From Vreelandella sedimenti (lineage in GTDB: Bacteria; Pseudomonadota; Gammaproteobacteria; Pseudomonadales; Halomonadaceae): a stretch of DNA of 64,000 nucleotides. The stretch lies in contig NZ_JACCGK010000002.1 in assembly GCF_013416325.1 (NCBI RefSeq), positions 236,970 to 300,969 of the forward strand, in the 5' to 3' direction. The position numbers were made by a program, and so were the translations under genes. The notes beneath the pieces were generated by a model that had not been told where the DNA came from, searched no databases, and worked only from the letters and a program-made list of their open reading frames with translations. This document shows, piece by piece, positions 36,109 to 46,077 of this stretch. How positions within the stretch are numbered: the stretch's first letter is position 1; each line of letters begins with the position of its first letter.

Positions 36109-37797
36109 TCAAGTAGACACAGCGATCTCACCGACGGTTCGCCCAAGTCGCTCAGTAATATTACTCCGCACGATCACTCCCACATTGTCACGCATTGGCG
36201 GCTCGACCTGTGGCGTAAGCAACACCTCCGTGGGGTTGCCTTTAGCATCAAGACGTAAGACCCACCCCTTCTGCTGGCTAGAGAAGTGCGCCAGCGAGCC
36301 TACTGGCACCCCCTTGAAATGATCGATATATCGCTTAATCCAGCGCATATCAAAATGGTGTGGGTGTTGCAATAAATGCCGATAAATTTGCTGTGCTGTT
36401 TTAGCCGGGCGATCTTCACGGTCACGCCGCATGGCTTCTACTACATCGACAACAGCACTTGCCTTAGCTAGCTCACTAAGGTCAGCCCCACTTAACCCAC
36501 CTGGATACCCACTGCCATCCATACGCTCGTTGATACCCCCAATCACCGCCTGGACAATACCCGCGGACAGCCATTGGCAGTTATGTAAACGGTTTAGCAA
36601 CAGCTGGACATGTTCACTGATTGCCTCTCGATGCTTAGCTTCAAAGTGCGGCGCCTTGAACAGCACCTGAGGCACTAGCGCCTTGCCAAGGTCGTGAATA
36701 AGACCGCTGGCCACTATCGCCTTGCGCAACTCACGGGGCATGCTGGCACCCACAAAATCGAGCAAATGCACAGCCACAGCAATACCGTGGCGCACTATTA
36801 AAGGCTCGGGAGATAAGCAACGTGAAGCGAACATCAGCGCCTCACGATCCTCTTCATGAAGATCCAATATGCGATCAGCATAGCGGGATAGCTGACGCCC
36901 ATCGATATCGCTACCTTGTTGTAACGACAACAACTGAGCATCCAGATAGGCAGCGACTTTGACAAGCCGACGCGCCATAGGGGTCGCGTAGCGTTTGACA
37001 TCACGCCGCCCAAGCAACTCTTCCGCACCTGATCGTTTGCTTGGCAGCGCGAACAGCGGAGAGGGCTGACGCTCGTTTTGTTCTTCTTTTTTATAGCGTG
37101 CCGCTTCGCGCTCTATTTCGCACACGAAATACCAAATTTGCCGCTCTTGCTCCACACTACACTCAACGAAGTTAAAACCGACACGCAGCAGATGGCGCTC
37201 AGCGTCGGTTTTTTGATGACGAGCCTCTCCAAGCACTTCAAAGTAGGTACCGTCGGGGAAGGTAAACGCCAACTTTAGGGGGCTAGCGCCCCCCGCCAGC
37301 AGCCCGCTAGCGGCCAATGGCAATTCAAGCTGGCAGCCATCCTGGGATAAATCCCGCAGCTCACCCTCTATCTCGGCATCACCACCATACAAACCTGTCG
37401 ACACCACCATTCCCATGCGCAGCTCAGCGCGGAAGGACTCACGACGCTGCAACACTTCCAACGATGCAGGATAATCACTGCAACACAAAAAGCGCCCCCC
37501 TGCTTGGCGCGTCTCCGTCAGGTGCAGCAGCGGTGTTTGCACCACTTTCCCTTGCGCCTGCCCGCGCAAGTAAAACGCAGCACCGCCCTGCAAATGGTGA
37601 AGTAAATAGTCAACAGAGGAAAGATCCATCACCAACGTTTGGCCCTGGTGCTGCTCCATCAAGACAATGGGCTCTGGACGAGCACCCGTCGCAGCAAGAC
37701 AGAGCGAAACGCCGCCAGTTTCGATCAAGGTATTTAGCAGAGACTCGATCACTATTGTACTTACTATTGTTTCAAACTCATCCTGCTGCGCCACCAT
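36109..37797 (-). CDS. YcgR-like PilZ protein fused to an HD-GYP-like domain
   Basis: A 562-residue cytoplasmic protein. Residues 1-110 resemble the YcgR N-terminal domain, and 115-230 are a PilZ domain with both c-di-GMP binding motifs: RxxxR at 119-123 and DxSxxG at 149-154. After a Lys/Glu linker, residues 330-520 are HD-GYP-like: HD at 368-369 (LIHDLGKALVP), H396, and DGSGYPGG at 427-434. The usual HHE metal motif before the GYP reads INE (422-424) and the glycine after H396 is changed, so phosphodiesterase activity is doubtful. By analogy with YcgR it may brake the motor when c-di-GMP is high. GAGG five bases before the ATG. Confidence 0.85.
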   Translation of the reverse strand: MVAQQDEFETIVSTIVIESLLNTLIETGGVSLCLAATGARPEPIVLMEQHQGQTLVMDLSSVDYLLHHLQGGAAFYLRGQAQGKVVQTPLLHLTETRQAGGRFLCCSDYPASLEVLQRRESFRAELRMGMVVSTGLYGGDAEIEGELRDLSQDGCQLELPLAASGLLAGGASPLKLAFTFPDGTYFEVLGEARHQKTDAERHLLRVGFNFVECSVEQERQIWYFVCEIEREAARYKKEEQNERQPSPLFALPSKRSGAEELLGRRDVKRYATPMARRLVKVAAYLDAQLLSLQQGSDIDGRQLSRYADRILDLHEEDREALMFASRCLSPEPLIVRHGIAVAVHLLDFVGASMPRELRKAIVASGLIHDLGKALVPQVLFKAPHFEAKHREAISEHVQLLLNRLHNCQWLSAGIVQAVIGGINERMDGSGYPGGLSGADLSELAKASAVVDVVEAMRRDREDRPAKTAQQIYRHLLQHPHHFDMRWIKRYIDHFKGVPVGSLAHFSSQQKGWVLRLDAKGNPTEVLLTPQVEPPMRDNVGVIVRSNITERLGRTVGEIAVST

Positions 37798-38131
37798 TCT
37801 CGCCTCACTTACTCTTATGCGTTAATTAGTTCACCGCAAACTCGAGAAGCATATCAGATGCCAACAGCGTGGCGTACGCACAAAAAGCCATCTTTCTCAT
37901 GCTTAATTAGGCGGGCTATAGAAAAGCAAGCAGAGGCGGGACGTATAGTGTTGGCGCCCTAATAACAAGCAAACACAACGCCATGCCAGTAAGCGTAAAG
38001 TTTTTCAACATCCTGCCGATAATAAAGTAGAAACGCTTACTAACTAGCAAAAAACCGAGCTATGGCTGCCGTTTCACGCTATCGCACCACGAACTGGCTG
38101 CCAAAGCTGACATTAAAAAGGAACGTGCCCC
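37798..38131. other. Intergenic region between the PilZ/HD-GYP gene and flaG
   Basis: 334 bp between divergent genes. It contains the flaG sigma-28 promoter (37996-38022). I found no open frame of note, no flagellin remnant and no matching sigma-28 promoter for the minus-strand gene. Confidence 0.7.
37996..38022 (+). promoter_or_regulatory. Perfect sigma-28 promoter of flaG
   Basis: TAAAGTTT (37996-38003), an 11-bp spacer and GCCGATAA (38015-38022) match the FliA consensus at every position. It is 110 bp upstream of flaG. Confidence 0.92.
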
Positions 38132-38515
38132 ATGAGCTCACTGCCCACCGAAGTAATAACGCCACTGTCATCGGCCCTAACTCACTTAAATCCCCGCCAG
38201 CGGTTAGAAAACACACTGGCTCAGCTATCGACAACCAACACTCAGCTTATAAGCGCAGATACCACCGAACAGGAAACCTCTGCCAAACAGAAAACTTCTG
38301 CCAACGAACTCGTCGCACCCATTCAACGCATCAACGAGATAATGCGCCCACATGGCTTAGAGTTCGAGTTAAGCGAAGAAACTTCACGCGTGATCACGCG
38401 GGTCATAGACAGGGAGTCTGGCGACGTCATACGCCAAATCCCAGCAGAAGAAGTACTCAAAATTGCCGAGCGACTTGAAGAAATGCAAGGACGAATAATC
38501 TCAATTGAAGCCTAA
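38132..38515 (+). CDS. flaG: Flagellar protein FlaG
   Basis: A 127-residue protein whose C-terminal half is the FlaG domain (about 60-127, with GLEFELSEETSRVITRVIDRESG and IRQIPAEEVLKIAERLEE). FlaG influences filament length in Campylobacter and polar-flagellated bacteria. It usually lies next to fliC and fliD, but here neither is adjacent. AGGA upstream of the ATG. It converges with fliE, 18 bp away. Confidence 0.85.
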   Translation: MSSLPTEVITPLSSALTHLNPRQRLENTLAQLSTTNTQLISADTTEQETSAKQKTSANELVAPIQRINEIMRPHGLEFELSEETSRVITRVIDRESGDVIRQIPAEEVLKIAERLEEMQGRIISIEA

Positions 38516-38533
38516 TGCGTGACGTAGACAGCC

Positions 38534-38866
38534 CTACACTTGCATGTTCATAACATCACGATATGCAGATACCAAACGATTGCGAACCTGAAGCCCCATT
38601 TGAAACGCAACGCTGGCCTTCTGCATGTCAACCATCACGTCATTGAGCTGCAAATTAGGATCACCCGCCTGAAAAGCCATCGCCTGACTATTAGCCGCCT
38701 GCTGAAGTCGGTTAATGCGCTGAATCGAGGCCTGCAGCTCACCGCCGAAACCGCCTTGCCCGACAGCCGCTGACGCCTGAGCACCACTAAGGGGCTGCGT
38801 GGATGCCACCTGAGTCGCCATGCCTTGCATCTGCTGTAGCGCAGCCTGTATTGCGGGAGTACTCAT
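38534..38866 (-). CDS. fliE: Flagellar MS ring-rod junction protein FliE
   Basis: A 110-residue basal-body protein joining the MS ring and export gate to the rod. The C-terminal motif NDVMVDMQKASVAFQMGLQVRNRLVSAYRDVMNMQV region is highly conserved (last 40 residues). Divergent from fliF, as in E. coli. GAGG precedes the ATG. Confidence 0.95.
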   Translation of the reverse strand: MSTPAIQAALQQMQGMATQVASTQPLSGAQASAAVGQGGFGGELQASIQRINRLQQAANSQAMAFQAGDPNLQLNDVMVDMQKASVAFQMGLQVRNRLVSAYRDVMNMQV

Positions 38867-39122
38867 ACGCTCACCTCAATTCGCAAAAAAATATCTAATG
38901 CGAAAAGCCTAACATCAAAGCGCCCCACCTCATACGGACAAATGCGCATAAAAAGCGAAGCTTATCGTTCCTTTATGCTCGACTAGTCACCGGATAATGA
39001 CTGCCATCACAATTCCGCCTCATCTTTTTGGCGGATAACCGCGATCGACGGATATAGCCTATGCCTTCTTTGGTGATGCGCCTGGGTCGACGCCAGTTTT
39101 GCCTGCCCCTCTGGAGGGTCGC
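38867..39122. other. Divergent fliE/fliF regulatory region
   Basis: 256 bp between the two divergent class II type genes. By analogy with E. coli it should hold FlhDC sites; I cannot align a convincing FlhDC box. A small inverted repeat CCGCC (39015-39019) / GGCGG (39030-39034) is present. Confidence 0.4.
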
Positions 39123-40913
39123 ATGAGCGAAACCGGTGCAACGGCAGGCCGTCAAAACAGTACGAATCAAGCCGCTCCCCGCAGTGGAAATATCAACAGT
39201 GGAAGCACAGGTGGTGGAAACACCGAGCGCGACACCAGCGGCTCAGCGTTTGAGCGTACGCTGAAACAGCTGCGTGGCAACCCGCTAGTCGCACTGCTTA
39301 TCGCAGGCGCCGCCTCAATTGCTATTGTGGCGGCTCTCTTTATGTGGGCCAGCAGTCCTGAGTACCGCGTACTGTATAGCAACCTAAGCGAAGCTGATGG
39401 TGGCAGCATCATCAATGAGCTCGATACCCGCGGCATTCCCTACCAGTTCAGTGAAGGCGGCCAGGCATTAATGGTGCCTAGTGACCAAGTCCACACACTG
39501 CGCCTGCAGCTTGCTGAGCAGGGGTTACCCCGCGGGGGCAACCTTGGCCTTGAGCTAATGGACAGTCAGGCATTTGGGATTAGCCAGTTTGCCGAGCAAA
39601 TTAATTACCAGCGGGGCCTTGAAGGCGAGCTTGCGCGCTCAATCGAATCGCTGGGGCCGGTGGAAAGCGTGAGAGTGCACCTCTCCATGGCCAAGCCATC
39701 AGTCTTTATTCGCGACCGTGAGCCGGCTAAAGCATCGGTTGTACTGACTCTTTTACCGGGCCGGGTTTTAGGTGAAGGCCAGGTCAGCGCGATCGTCCAT
39801 ATGGTTTCGGGCAGCGTGCCTGACCTAGCCGCTGAAGATGTCACAGTGGTTAATCAGGATGGCCGACTACTGTCTGCCGAGACAAGCAACGGTAATGACC
39901 TGGATGGTTCACAGCTTGAATATATTGTCGAGGTTGAGCGCTCTTACCAGCAGCGTATTGAACATATTCTAACGCCCATTTTAGGTCGTGATAATGTGCG
40001 CGCCCAGGTTGCGGCACAAATCGACTTCTCACGACGCGAGCAAACCTCTGAACGCTACGGGCCCAATCAGCCGCCCAACGAAGCAGCCGTACGTAGCCGT
40101 CAGTTGAGCCTTACATTTGACGGTGAAGATCCTTTGGCCACCGGCATTCCAGGCGCACTGAGTAACACGCCGCCAGGCACACTGCCCTCCCCCATCAACC
40201 AGCCAGAGGGCGAGGAAGAGGATGCTAACCAGCAAGAGGACGTGCCCCCTGAAGCGTTACGCAACTTGCGTCAAGATGACGTCATCAACTACGAAGTTGA
40301 TCGCAGCATTGAGCATGTTCAGCACCGCCTCGGCCAGATAGAGCGGCTATCCGCCGCGGTGGTCGTAAACTACCGCTCGGAAATGAACGATGAAGGCGAA
40401 TGGGTCGACGTTGCGCTAACCGATGAAGAAGTTGCCCAGATTGAGCGCCTGGTTCGTCAAGCAATGGGCTTCTCGCAACTGCGAGGCGATGAAGTAGAAG
40501 TCGTCAACTCTCCCTTCGCGCGCAGTACCGAGGAAACTGCTGAGGTCGAGTGGTGGAAAGATCCCAGCGTTCTTTCACTGGCTGGCACGGTGGGTCGCTA
40601 CCTATTGGTTGCCCTGGCGATTCTATTGCTCTACCTGCTGATTTTGCGCCCCTTAATTAAGCGCTATACCCAAACGCCGGTTATGGCGACAGCGGCGCCT
40701 GGCGGCACGCTGGCCGCCAGCGTAGGCGGTGAAGGTGATGACGAAGAGAGCGAGGAGTCAACAGGCGAGAGCGATGAGACGTACGCCAAGCCGAAGCGTC
40801 GGCGTAAAACCTCACTCTATGAGCATAACCTCAATGACCTGCGTGAAATGGCTCAGGAAGACCCCCGCATGGTCGCGATGATCATTCGTAGCTGGATGAA
40901 TGCCAATGAGTAG
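39123..40913 (+). CDS. fliF: Flagellar MS ring protein FliF
   Basis: A 596-residue membrane ring protein. TM1 is about 54-77, the periplasmic ring-building motifs (RVLYSNLSEADGGSI and ARSIESLGPVESVRVHLSMA) follow, TM2 is near 480-505, and the cytoplasmic C terminus binds FliG (LREMAQEDPRMVAMIIRSWM). The ATG at 39123 has GGAGG five bases upstream; an earlier in-frame start at 39099 lacks one. First gene of a tightly packed fliFGHIJK operon. Confidence 0.97.
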   Translation: MSETGATAGRQNSTNQAAPRSGNINSGSTGGGNTERDTSGSAFERTLKQLRGNPLVALLIAGAASIAIVAALFMWASSPEYRVLYSNLSEADGGSIINELDTRGIPYQFSEGGQALMVPSDQVHTLRLQLAEQGLPRGGNLGLELMDSQAFGISQFAEQINYQRGLEGELARSIESLGPVESVRVHLSMAKPSVFIRDREPAKASVVLTLLPGRVLGEGQVSAIVHMVSGSVPDLAAEDVTVVNQDGRLLSAETSNGNDLDGSQLEYIVEVERSYQQRIEHILTPILGRDNVRAQVAAQIDFSRREQTSERYGPNQPPNEAAVRSRQLSLTFDGEDPLATGIPGALSNTPPGTLPSPINQPEGEEEDANQQEDVPPEALRNLRQDDVINYEVDRSIEHVQHRLGQIERLSAAVVVNYRSEMNDEGEWVDVALTDEEVAQIERLVRQAMGFSQLRGDEVEVVNSPFARSTEETAEVEWWKDPSVLSLAGTVGRYLLVALAILLLYLLILRPLIKRYTQTPVMATAAPGGTLAASVGGEGDDEESEESTGESDETYAKPKRRRKTSLYEHNLNDLREMAQEDPRMVAMIIRSWMNANE

Positions 40914-41913
40914 TTCAATTGCTGAAATGAGCGGTGCCCGCAAGAGCGCTGTCTTATTGCTTGCACTCGATGAAGACAGTGCCGCCGAGGTATTTAAGTA
41001 CCTCGGCGCTGCGGAAGTGCAAGAAATTAGTATGGAGATGGCCCGGCTGAATCAGGTCTCTCATGACGACATGAAAGCGGTGCTCGAAGCATTCCATAAA
41101 GAGACTGAAGAGTTTGTAGCGCTTAACCTTAACTCCAGCGATCACATTCGCTCAGTACTGACCAAAGCGCTAGGCAGCGAACGCGCGACGAGTTTGATTG
41201 AAGATATACTAGAAACCACTGGTAATAATTCAGGTATCGACGCGCTTAACCTCATGGAAGCCTCCATGGTGGCCGAACTCATTCGCGACGAGCACCCGCA
41301 AATTATCGCAACCATTCTAGTTCACCTGGATCGTCATCAAGCTTCCGATATTCTTGAGCTATTCGAGGAAAAACTGCGCAATGACGTGGTTCTTCGTATC
41401 GCTACTTTCAGCGGCGTTCAGCCTGCCGCACTGCAAGAGCTGACCGAAGTACTCACTAGCATGCTGGACGGTCAGAACCTCAAGCGCAGCAAAATGGGCG
41501 GCGTAAGAACCGCGGCCGAGATACTCAACTTGATGAACTCTTCCCAAGAGGAGACCGCCATCGAGACCGTGCGTGCGCACAGCGAGGACTTGGCCCAGAA
41601 AATTATCGACGAAATGTTCTTGTTCGAGAATCTGCTTGACCTCGACAACCGTGCGATTCAAATGGTGCTCCAAGAAGTCGATACCAACTCACTGGTGGTG
41701 GCCCTTAAAGGGGCTCAGGACGCTTTGGTGGACAAATTCCTGCGCAATATGTCACAGCGCGCTGCCGATTTAGTTCGTGAAGATATGGAAGCCCGCGGCC
41801 CGATCCGCGTCTCTCAGGTGGAAACCGAGCAGAAGGCTATATTACAGGTCGTTAGGCGCTTAGCTGATTCTGGTGAAATCGTCTTGGCAGGTGGAGACGA
41901 CGAGTATGTCTAA
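40906..41913 (+). CDS. fliG: Flagellar motor switch protein FliG
   Basis: A 335-residue rotor protein that receives torque from MotA. The EHPQIIATILVHLD motif in the middle domain and the C-terminal charged helix region (FENLLDLDNRAIQMVLQEV) are conserved. The ATG at 40906 overlaps the fliF stop and has GGA nine bases upstream; an ATG two codons earlier is too close to it. Confidence 0.97.
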   Translation: MSSSIAEMSGARKSAVLLLALDEDSAAEVFKYLGAAEVQEISMEMARLNQVSHDDMKAVLEAFHKETEEFVALNLNSSDHIRSVLTKALGSERATSLIEDILETTGNNSGIDALNLMEASMVAELIRDEHPQIIATILVHLDRHQASDILELFEEKLRNDVVLRIATFSGVQPAALQELTEVLTSMLDGQNLKRSKMGGVRTAAEILNLMNSSQEETAIETVRAHSEDLAQKIIDEMFLFENLLDLDNRAIQMVLQEVDTNSLVVALKGAQDALVDKFLRNMSQRAADLVREDMEARGPIRVSQVETEQKAILQVVRRLADSGEIVLAGGDDEYV

Positions 41914-42679
41914 TACTCACTCGCCGAAATTTGATCGCCATGGCGATTGGCGCCGCTGGCAAATGGAAGAGCTGGCGTCCACGAAGAGTAGCCATGCCTC
42001 AGAGGGCGAGGTACCCACGGCCCATCAACGCAAAGTACAGGCGGCACAAAAAGCGGCTGAACTGGCACGCCAACGTGAAGAGGATGAGCGCCAGGCACTG
42101 CAAGAGCGTATTCGTCAGCAAGCCGAAAAAGAGGGCTATGACGCAGGCTTTGAGCAGGGTCGCAAAGAGGGGGTGGAAAAGGGGTTAGCAGACGCTGCTG
42201 AACAGGCAAAAAAAGAGCTAGAAGCACAAATCCACAAGACCATTGCGCCGCTGGAAACACTGGGCAAACAGTTTTCGAATGCGCTTGAACGCCTTGATGA
42301 CACCATCGCCTACGACTTAGTTGAGTTAGCACTGGCCACCGGCAAACAGCTTGCTAGCGATGCCCTACAGGACACACCTGAACAAGTTTTGGCCATTGTC
42401 CGCGAGCTCCTGCACACCGAGCCTCCCTTGGTAGGCCAGCAACGTCTTTGGCTTAACCCCGATGATCACGCTCTAGTAGAGGAGCACTTGGGTAATGAGC
42501 TCAGGGCCGCCAATTGGAAGCTGCAGCCTGATGACCAACTGGCCCGTGGCGGGTGCCGGGTAACCAGTGCTCAGGGTGAAATTGACGCAACCTTTGAAAG
42601 CCGTTGGCACGCTATTCAAGCCCAATCGCGCAAACGTGGCCTCAATTCTCCACCCTCCTCTAACGTTCCTTCATCCTAG
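41906..42679 (+). CDS. fliH: Flagellar export ATPase regulator FliH
   Basis: A 257-residue protein that holds FliI inactive and docks it to FliN and FlhA. It has a tryptophan-containing N terminus ([10 protein letters not shown]), a long Gln/Glu/Lys-rich coiled coil with GxxxG-type spacing ([22 protein letters not shown]), and a C-terminal domain shared with vacuolar ATPase E subunits. The ATG at 41906 overlaps the fliG stop and has GGAG upstream. Confidence 0.93.
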   Translation: MSNTHSPKFDRHGDWRRWQMEELASTKSSHASEGEVPTAHQRKVQAAQKAAELARQREEDERQALQERIRQQAEKEGYDAGFEQGRKEGVEKGLADAAEQAKKELEAQIHKTIAPLETLGKQFSNALERLDDTIAYDLVELALATGKQLASDALQDTPEQVLAIVRELLHTEPPLVGQQRLWLNPDDHALVEEHLGNELRAANWKLQPDDQLARGGCRVTSAQGEIDATFESRWHAIQAQSRKRGLNSPPSSNVPSS

Positions 42680-42690
42680 GCGGATACGCT

Positions 42691-44085
42691 ATGGCAGATA
42701 CCACCTGTCCCCATCAACATCGCTGGAATAAGGCATTGCGACGCACGCAGCAGCGTGTTAGCCATCTGCCTCGCTACCGCAATAGCGGCCGCGTCATTCG
42801 CGCGACGGGAATGGTGATTGAAGTGGTTGGGCTACGTGTCGCCGTGGGTAGCGCCTGTCGGATTGAATTGCCGGGCAGCGACGGTCGCTTGTCCGACAGC
42901 GATAGGCATGCCGAAGCGGAAGTCGTCGGCTTTTCTGGTGACAAGCTATTCCTGATGCCCTTGGAAGAGGTCATAGGGCTAATGCCTGGCGCTCGCGTCG
43001 CGCCTCTTGATGAAAGCGGCAACAACAGTGCCCGCCGCTTCCCTATGGGCGATAGCCTGCTGGGCCGAGTACTGGATGGCAACGGCAATCCGCTTGATGA
43101 TCGGGAGGGCATCGATGAGATACCTCGAGCAACACTCAGCTCGCCGCCGCTTAATCCGCTTTCTCGCGCGCCAATTGATGCGCAAATTGACGTCGGCATT
43201 CGCGCTATTAATGCGCTGCTTTGCGTAGGTCGAGGTCAGCGTATGGGGCTATTTGCAGGCTCCGGGGTGGGCAAATCAGTATTGCTAGGCATGATGGCAC
43301 GCTACACCAAGGCCGACGTCATTGTGGTGGGCTTGATTGGTGAGCGGGGCCGTGAAGTACAAGACTTTATCGATAACATTTTGGGCCCGGAGGGTCGACG
43401 GCGCGCTGTCGTCGTTGCCGCCCCCGCTGATACCTCACCGCTACAGCGTTTACAGGGTGCCGCGTATGCGACTCGCCTGGCGGAAGGTTTTCGTGACGAA
43501 GGTCGCGATGTCCTGCTAATCATGGATTCGTTAACCCGGTACGCCATGGCACAGCGGGAAATTGCCCTGGCCATTGGTGAGCCACCCGCTACTAAAGGTT
43601 ATCCGCCGTCGGTTTTTGCAAAGCTGCCCGGCTTAGTGGAGCGCGCAGGTAATGCTGAGCGTGGTGGTGGTTCCATTACGGCGTTTTATACCGTGCTAAC
43701 CGAGGGCGATGACCAACAAGATCCTATTGCCGATTCTGCTCGCGCCATTCTAGACGGGCATATCGTGCTGTCGAGAACGCTAGCGGAAGCAGGTCATTAT
43801 CCGGCCATCGATATTGAAGCTTCAATTAGCCGCGCAATGACCTCCATCGCCTCAGCCGATCAGCTTCAGGAAGCACGAGTGTTCAAACAGCTCTTCTCGC
43901 GCTACCAGCGTAACCGGGATCTTATCAGCGTGGGGGCCTACAGCCCTGGCCATGATCCCCAGCTCGACGAAGCAGTGAAACGCTTTCCATCGTTGGAAAA
44001 CTTCCTTCAACAGAATATTGATGAGTGTGCAACGCTTGCCGATGCTCGCCAAGCGCTGCACGCACTGGTAGGAGGACGCACATGA
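42691..44085 (+). CDS. fliI: Flagellum-specific export ATPase FliI
   Basis: A 464-residue hexameric ATPase of the F1-beta family that energises export. Walker A is GSGVGKS at 190-196, with [11 protein letters not shown] and the catalytic-loop region [20 protein letters not shown] after it, and a [18 protein letters not shown] segment typical of FliI. AGGCGG precedes the ATG. It lies 11 bp after fliH. Confidence 0.97.
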   Translation: MADTTCPHQHRWNKALRRTQQRVSHLPRYRNSGRVIRATGMVIEVVGLRVAVGSACRIELPGSDGRLSDSDRHAEAEVVGFSGDKLFLMPLEEVIGLMPGARVAPLDESGNNSARRFPMGDSLLGRVLDGNGNPLDDREGIDEIPRATLSSPPLNPLSRAPIDAQIDVGIRAINALLCVGRGQRMGLFAGSGVGKSVLLGMMARYTKADVIVVGLIGERGREVQDFIDNILGPEGRRRAVVVAAPADTSPLQRLQGAAYATRLAEGFRDEGRDVLLIMDSLTRYAMAQREIALAIGEPPATKGYPPSVFAKLPGLVERAGNAERGGGSITAFYTVLTEGDDQQDPIADSARAILDGHIVLSRTLAEAGHYPAIDIEASISRAMTSIASADQLQEARVFKQLFSRYQRNRDLISVGAYSPGHDPQLDEAVKRFPSLENFLQQNIDECATLADARQALHALVGGRT

Positions 44086-44534
44086 GTACTTCCCAGCTCG
44101 AAATGTTAACCGACTTAGCCAGAGGCGCCCGCGACCAAGCGGGTAAAGTACTGGCAAAAGAGCGACAAACGGAGCAACAAACGACCGCTCAGTTACAGTC
44201 GCTACTGAGCTACCGGGCGGAGTACGCTGAGCGCTTGCAGAAAGCGATGCGTGACGGCATTGACCCTGCCACTATGTACAACTATCAGCAGTTCTTAGCC
44301 TCTTTGGACGCGGCCCTAAGCCGCGCTCGACAAGCGTTAGCGTCTCAACAGGCAAGCGTTGAACAGAGTAAAAAGAACTGGCAACAAGAGCAGCGAAAGC
44401 TCTCTTCCTACGATACACTGGCGTCGCGTCGACTACTTGAAGAGCACCGTCGCAGTGAACGTCATGAACAAAAAACTAACGATGACTTGGTGACAAGCCG
44501 CGCGGCTCGTCAGCATAACGACACTCCGCATTAG
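44082..44534 (+). CDS. fliJ: Flagellar export chaperone FliJ
   Basis: A 150-residue antiparallel coiled-coil protein, the stalk subunit of the export ATPase. Rich in Gln, Glu, Arg and Ala, with heptad patterning throughout. ATG at 44082 with GGAGG six bases upstream, overlapping the fliI stop (ATGA). Confidence 0.9.
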   Translation: MSTSQLEMLTDLARGARDQAGKVLAKERQTEQQTTAQLQSLLSYRAEYAERLQKAMRDGIDPATMYNYQQFLASLDAALSRARQALASQQASVEQSKKNWQQEQRKLSSYDTLASRRLLEEHRRSERHEQKTNDDLVTSRAARQHNDTPH

Positions 44535-44553
44535 CGGGGCCAGGGAACTGAAC

Positions 44554-45891
44554 ATGAACATTCACCAGTTGCTTTCGGTCAGCCAAAATTCGCCTCAGAC
44601 GCAGACTCAAGGCACTTTCGGCCAACAAGACACAGCTAAGGGCGTATTTCATCAAACGCTGTTGCAAGCGTCTGGCGCTCAGCGATTCTCAGCGTCTGCT
44701 TTCAGTGAAGCTGCTGCGTCTCATACGACACGATCGCAAGCTCAGCTAAATGAACTCAGCTCTCTTTTGTCGGATGCATCAGTTGACGATGTAGAAAATT
44801 TGAGCGAAGTCCTGCAAACCCTGGGACTGGATGTCAGTGAGCGCGATTTGTCTGAATTATTGGCTCAGCTGCAACAGCCGAGCTCAGATGTCAGCCTAGA
44901 AAAGCTAGGTCTAGATGCTGGAGAAGCATCGACTCCCCTTGACGAAATTGCCGGCCGTCTCGCGCTAATGGCATCCTTTACTGGAAGTAGCTCAGAGGCG
45001 CAGTTGGAGTCTTCAATCACTCCAGCAGCGCTTGAAGCAATCGCCGAACAGCTGAATATTAACCAAACGGAAGCAGCTCAGCTTGTCTCCACATTAAATG
45101 GGCTGGTTGGCCAGCAACAAGGCGTTCAAAGTGTGCCCGTTGATTCGGCTCGCTTAGCCAATGCACGATCACCTGCTATTGGGGTTCAGGCAAGCTCCAG
45201 GCAAACTGATACTTTCTTTACTCAAATGCACACTGGTAATGCAGCTCAGCAGGTTAACTCCCCTACTGCAGCCACTCAGATCAGTAGCGAAGCCCTGATG
45301 TCCGTTCTATTGACAGGAGACGGGGCTTCGAAAGCAAGCCCGAGTAGTGAGCACTTGCTTACTGGATTAGCATTAAATACCGGCAGCAGTCCGTTAGCTG
45401 CATCGCAATCTGCCCAAGGCTTTTCGCCCAATGTCACACCGACAGCGGCCACTTTAGCAACACCTGTCAACAGCCCAGCCTGGCCACAACAGTTAAGCCA
45501 GCAGTTAGTACAGATTTCACAGCGTGGTGGCGAACAGCATGTTCAGATGCAATTGAGCCCTGCAGAATTAGGGCCACTGTCTATCTCCCTGAAGTTTGGC
45601 GAACAGGGAGCGCAAGCACACTTTTTGTCCGCCCATGCCCAGGTACGCCAAGTGCTCGAACAGGCGATTCCCCAGCTAAGGGAAGCGCTGGCCGAGCAAG
45701 GCATTTCGCTAGGCGAGACATCGGTTGGCGAACAGCGTGACCCCAACGCGCAGGCTTTTGCTCAATCAGGCGGTAAACAGGGTACCGAGGCTGGGAGCGA
45801 CAACGGCGACATAGGCTTGGATGAATCACTTACCCAAAGCGCCGAGCGCAGCCCGCTAAGACTGGATGGGCGGGTCGACCTATACGCCTAA
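44554..45891 (+). CDS. fliK: Flagellar hook-length control protein FliK
   Basis: A 445-residue exported ruler. The long Ser/Ala/Gln-rich N-terminal part has little conservation. The C-terminal hook-length domain (about 320-410) holds the family signature VQMQLSPAELGPLSISLKF and the FLSAHAQVRQVLEQAIPQLRE helix. Last gene of the fliFGHIJK group; a 186-bp gap follows. Confidence 0.95.
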   Translation: MNIHQLLSVSQNSPQTQTQGTFGQQDTAKGVFHQTLLQASGAQRFSASAFSEAAASHTTRSQAQLNELSSLLSDASVDDVENLSEVLQTLGLDVSERDLSELLAQLQQPSSDVSLEKLGLDAGEASTPLDEIAGRLALMASFTGSSSEAQLESSITPAALEAIAEQLNINQTEAAQLVSTLNGLVGQQQGVQSVPVDSARLANARSPAIGVQASSRQTDTFFTQMHTGNAAQQVNSPTAATQISSEALMSVLLTGDGASKASPSSEHLLTGLALNTGSSPLAASQSAQGFSPNVTPTAATLATPVNSPAWPQQLSQQLVQISQRGGEQHVQMQLSPAELGPLSISLKFGEQGAQAHFLSAHAQVRQVLEQAIPQLREALAEQGISLGETSVGEQRDPNAQAFAQSGGKQGTEAGSDNGDIGLDESLTQSAERSPLRLDGRVDLYA

Positions 45892-45982
45892 GCTAAGCGC
45901 TGACACCAGAGTGCATAACCACTAGAACTACGTTAATTAATACGCTCATAAATACGTACGTGAAATAGCTAAACCAAAAGAT

Positions 45983-46001
45983 AGGCTTGCCAAATAAGCC
46001 T
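45983..46001 (+). other. Small hairpin in the fliK-fliL gap
   Basis: AGGCTT and AAGCCT separated by 7 bases form a 6-bp stem in the 186-bp fliK-fliL gap. No T-run follows. It could attenuate read-through; a separate fliL promoter further on was not identified with confidence. Confidence 0.3.
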
Positions 46002-46077
46002 GTTCATTTCATCACCAGCATGCGCTTTAGGCATAATACATTGCTAGTGATACGCATGGAGTTCACAGGAATCGCAA

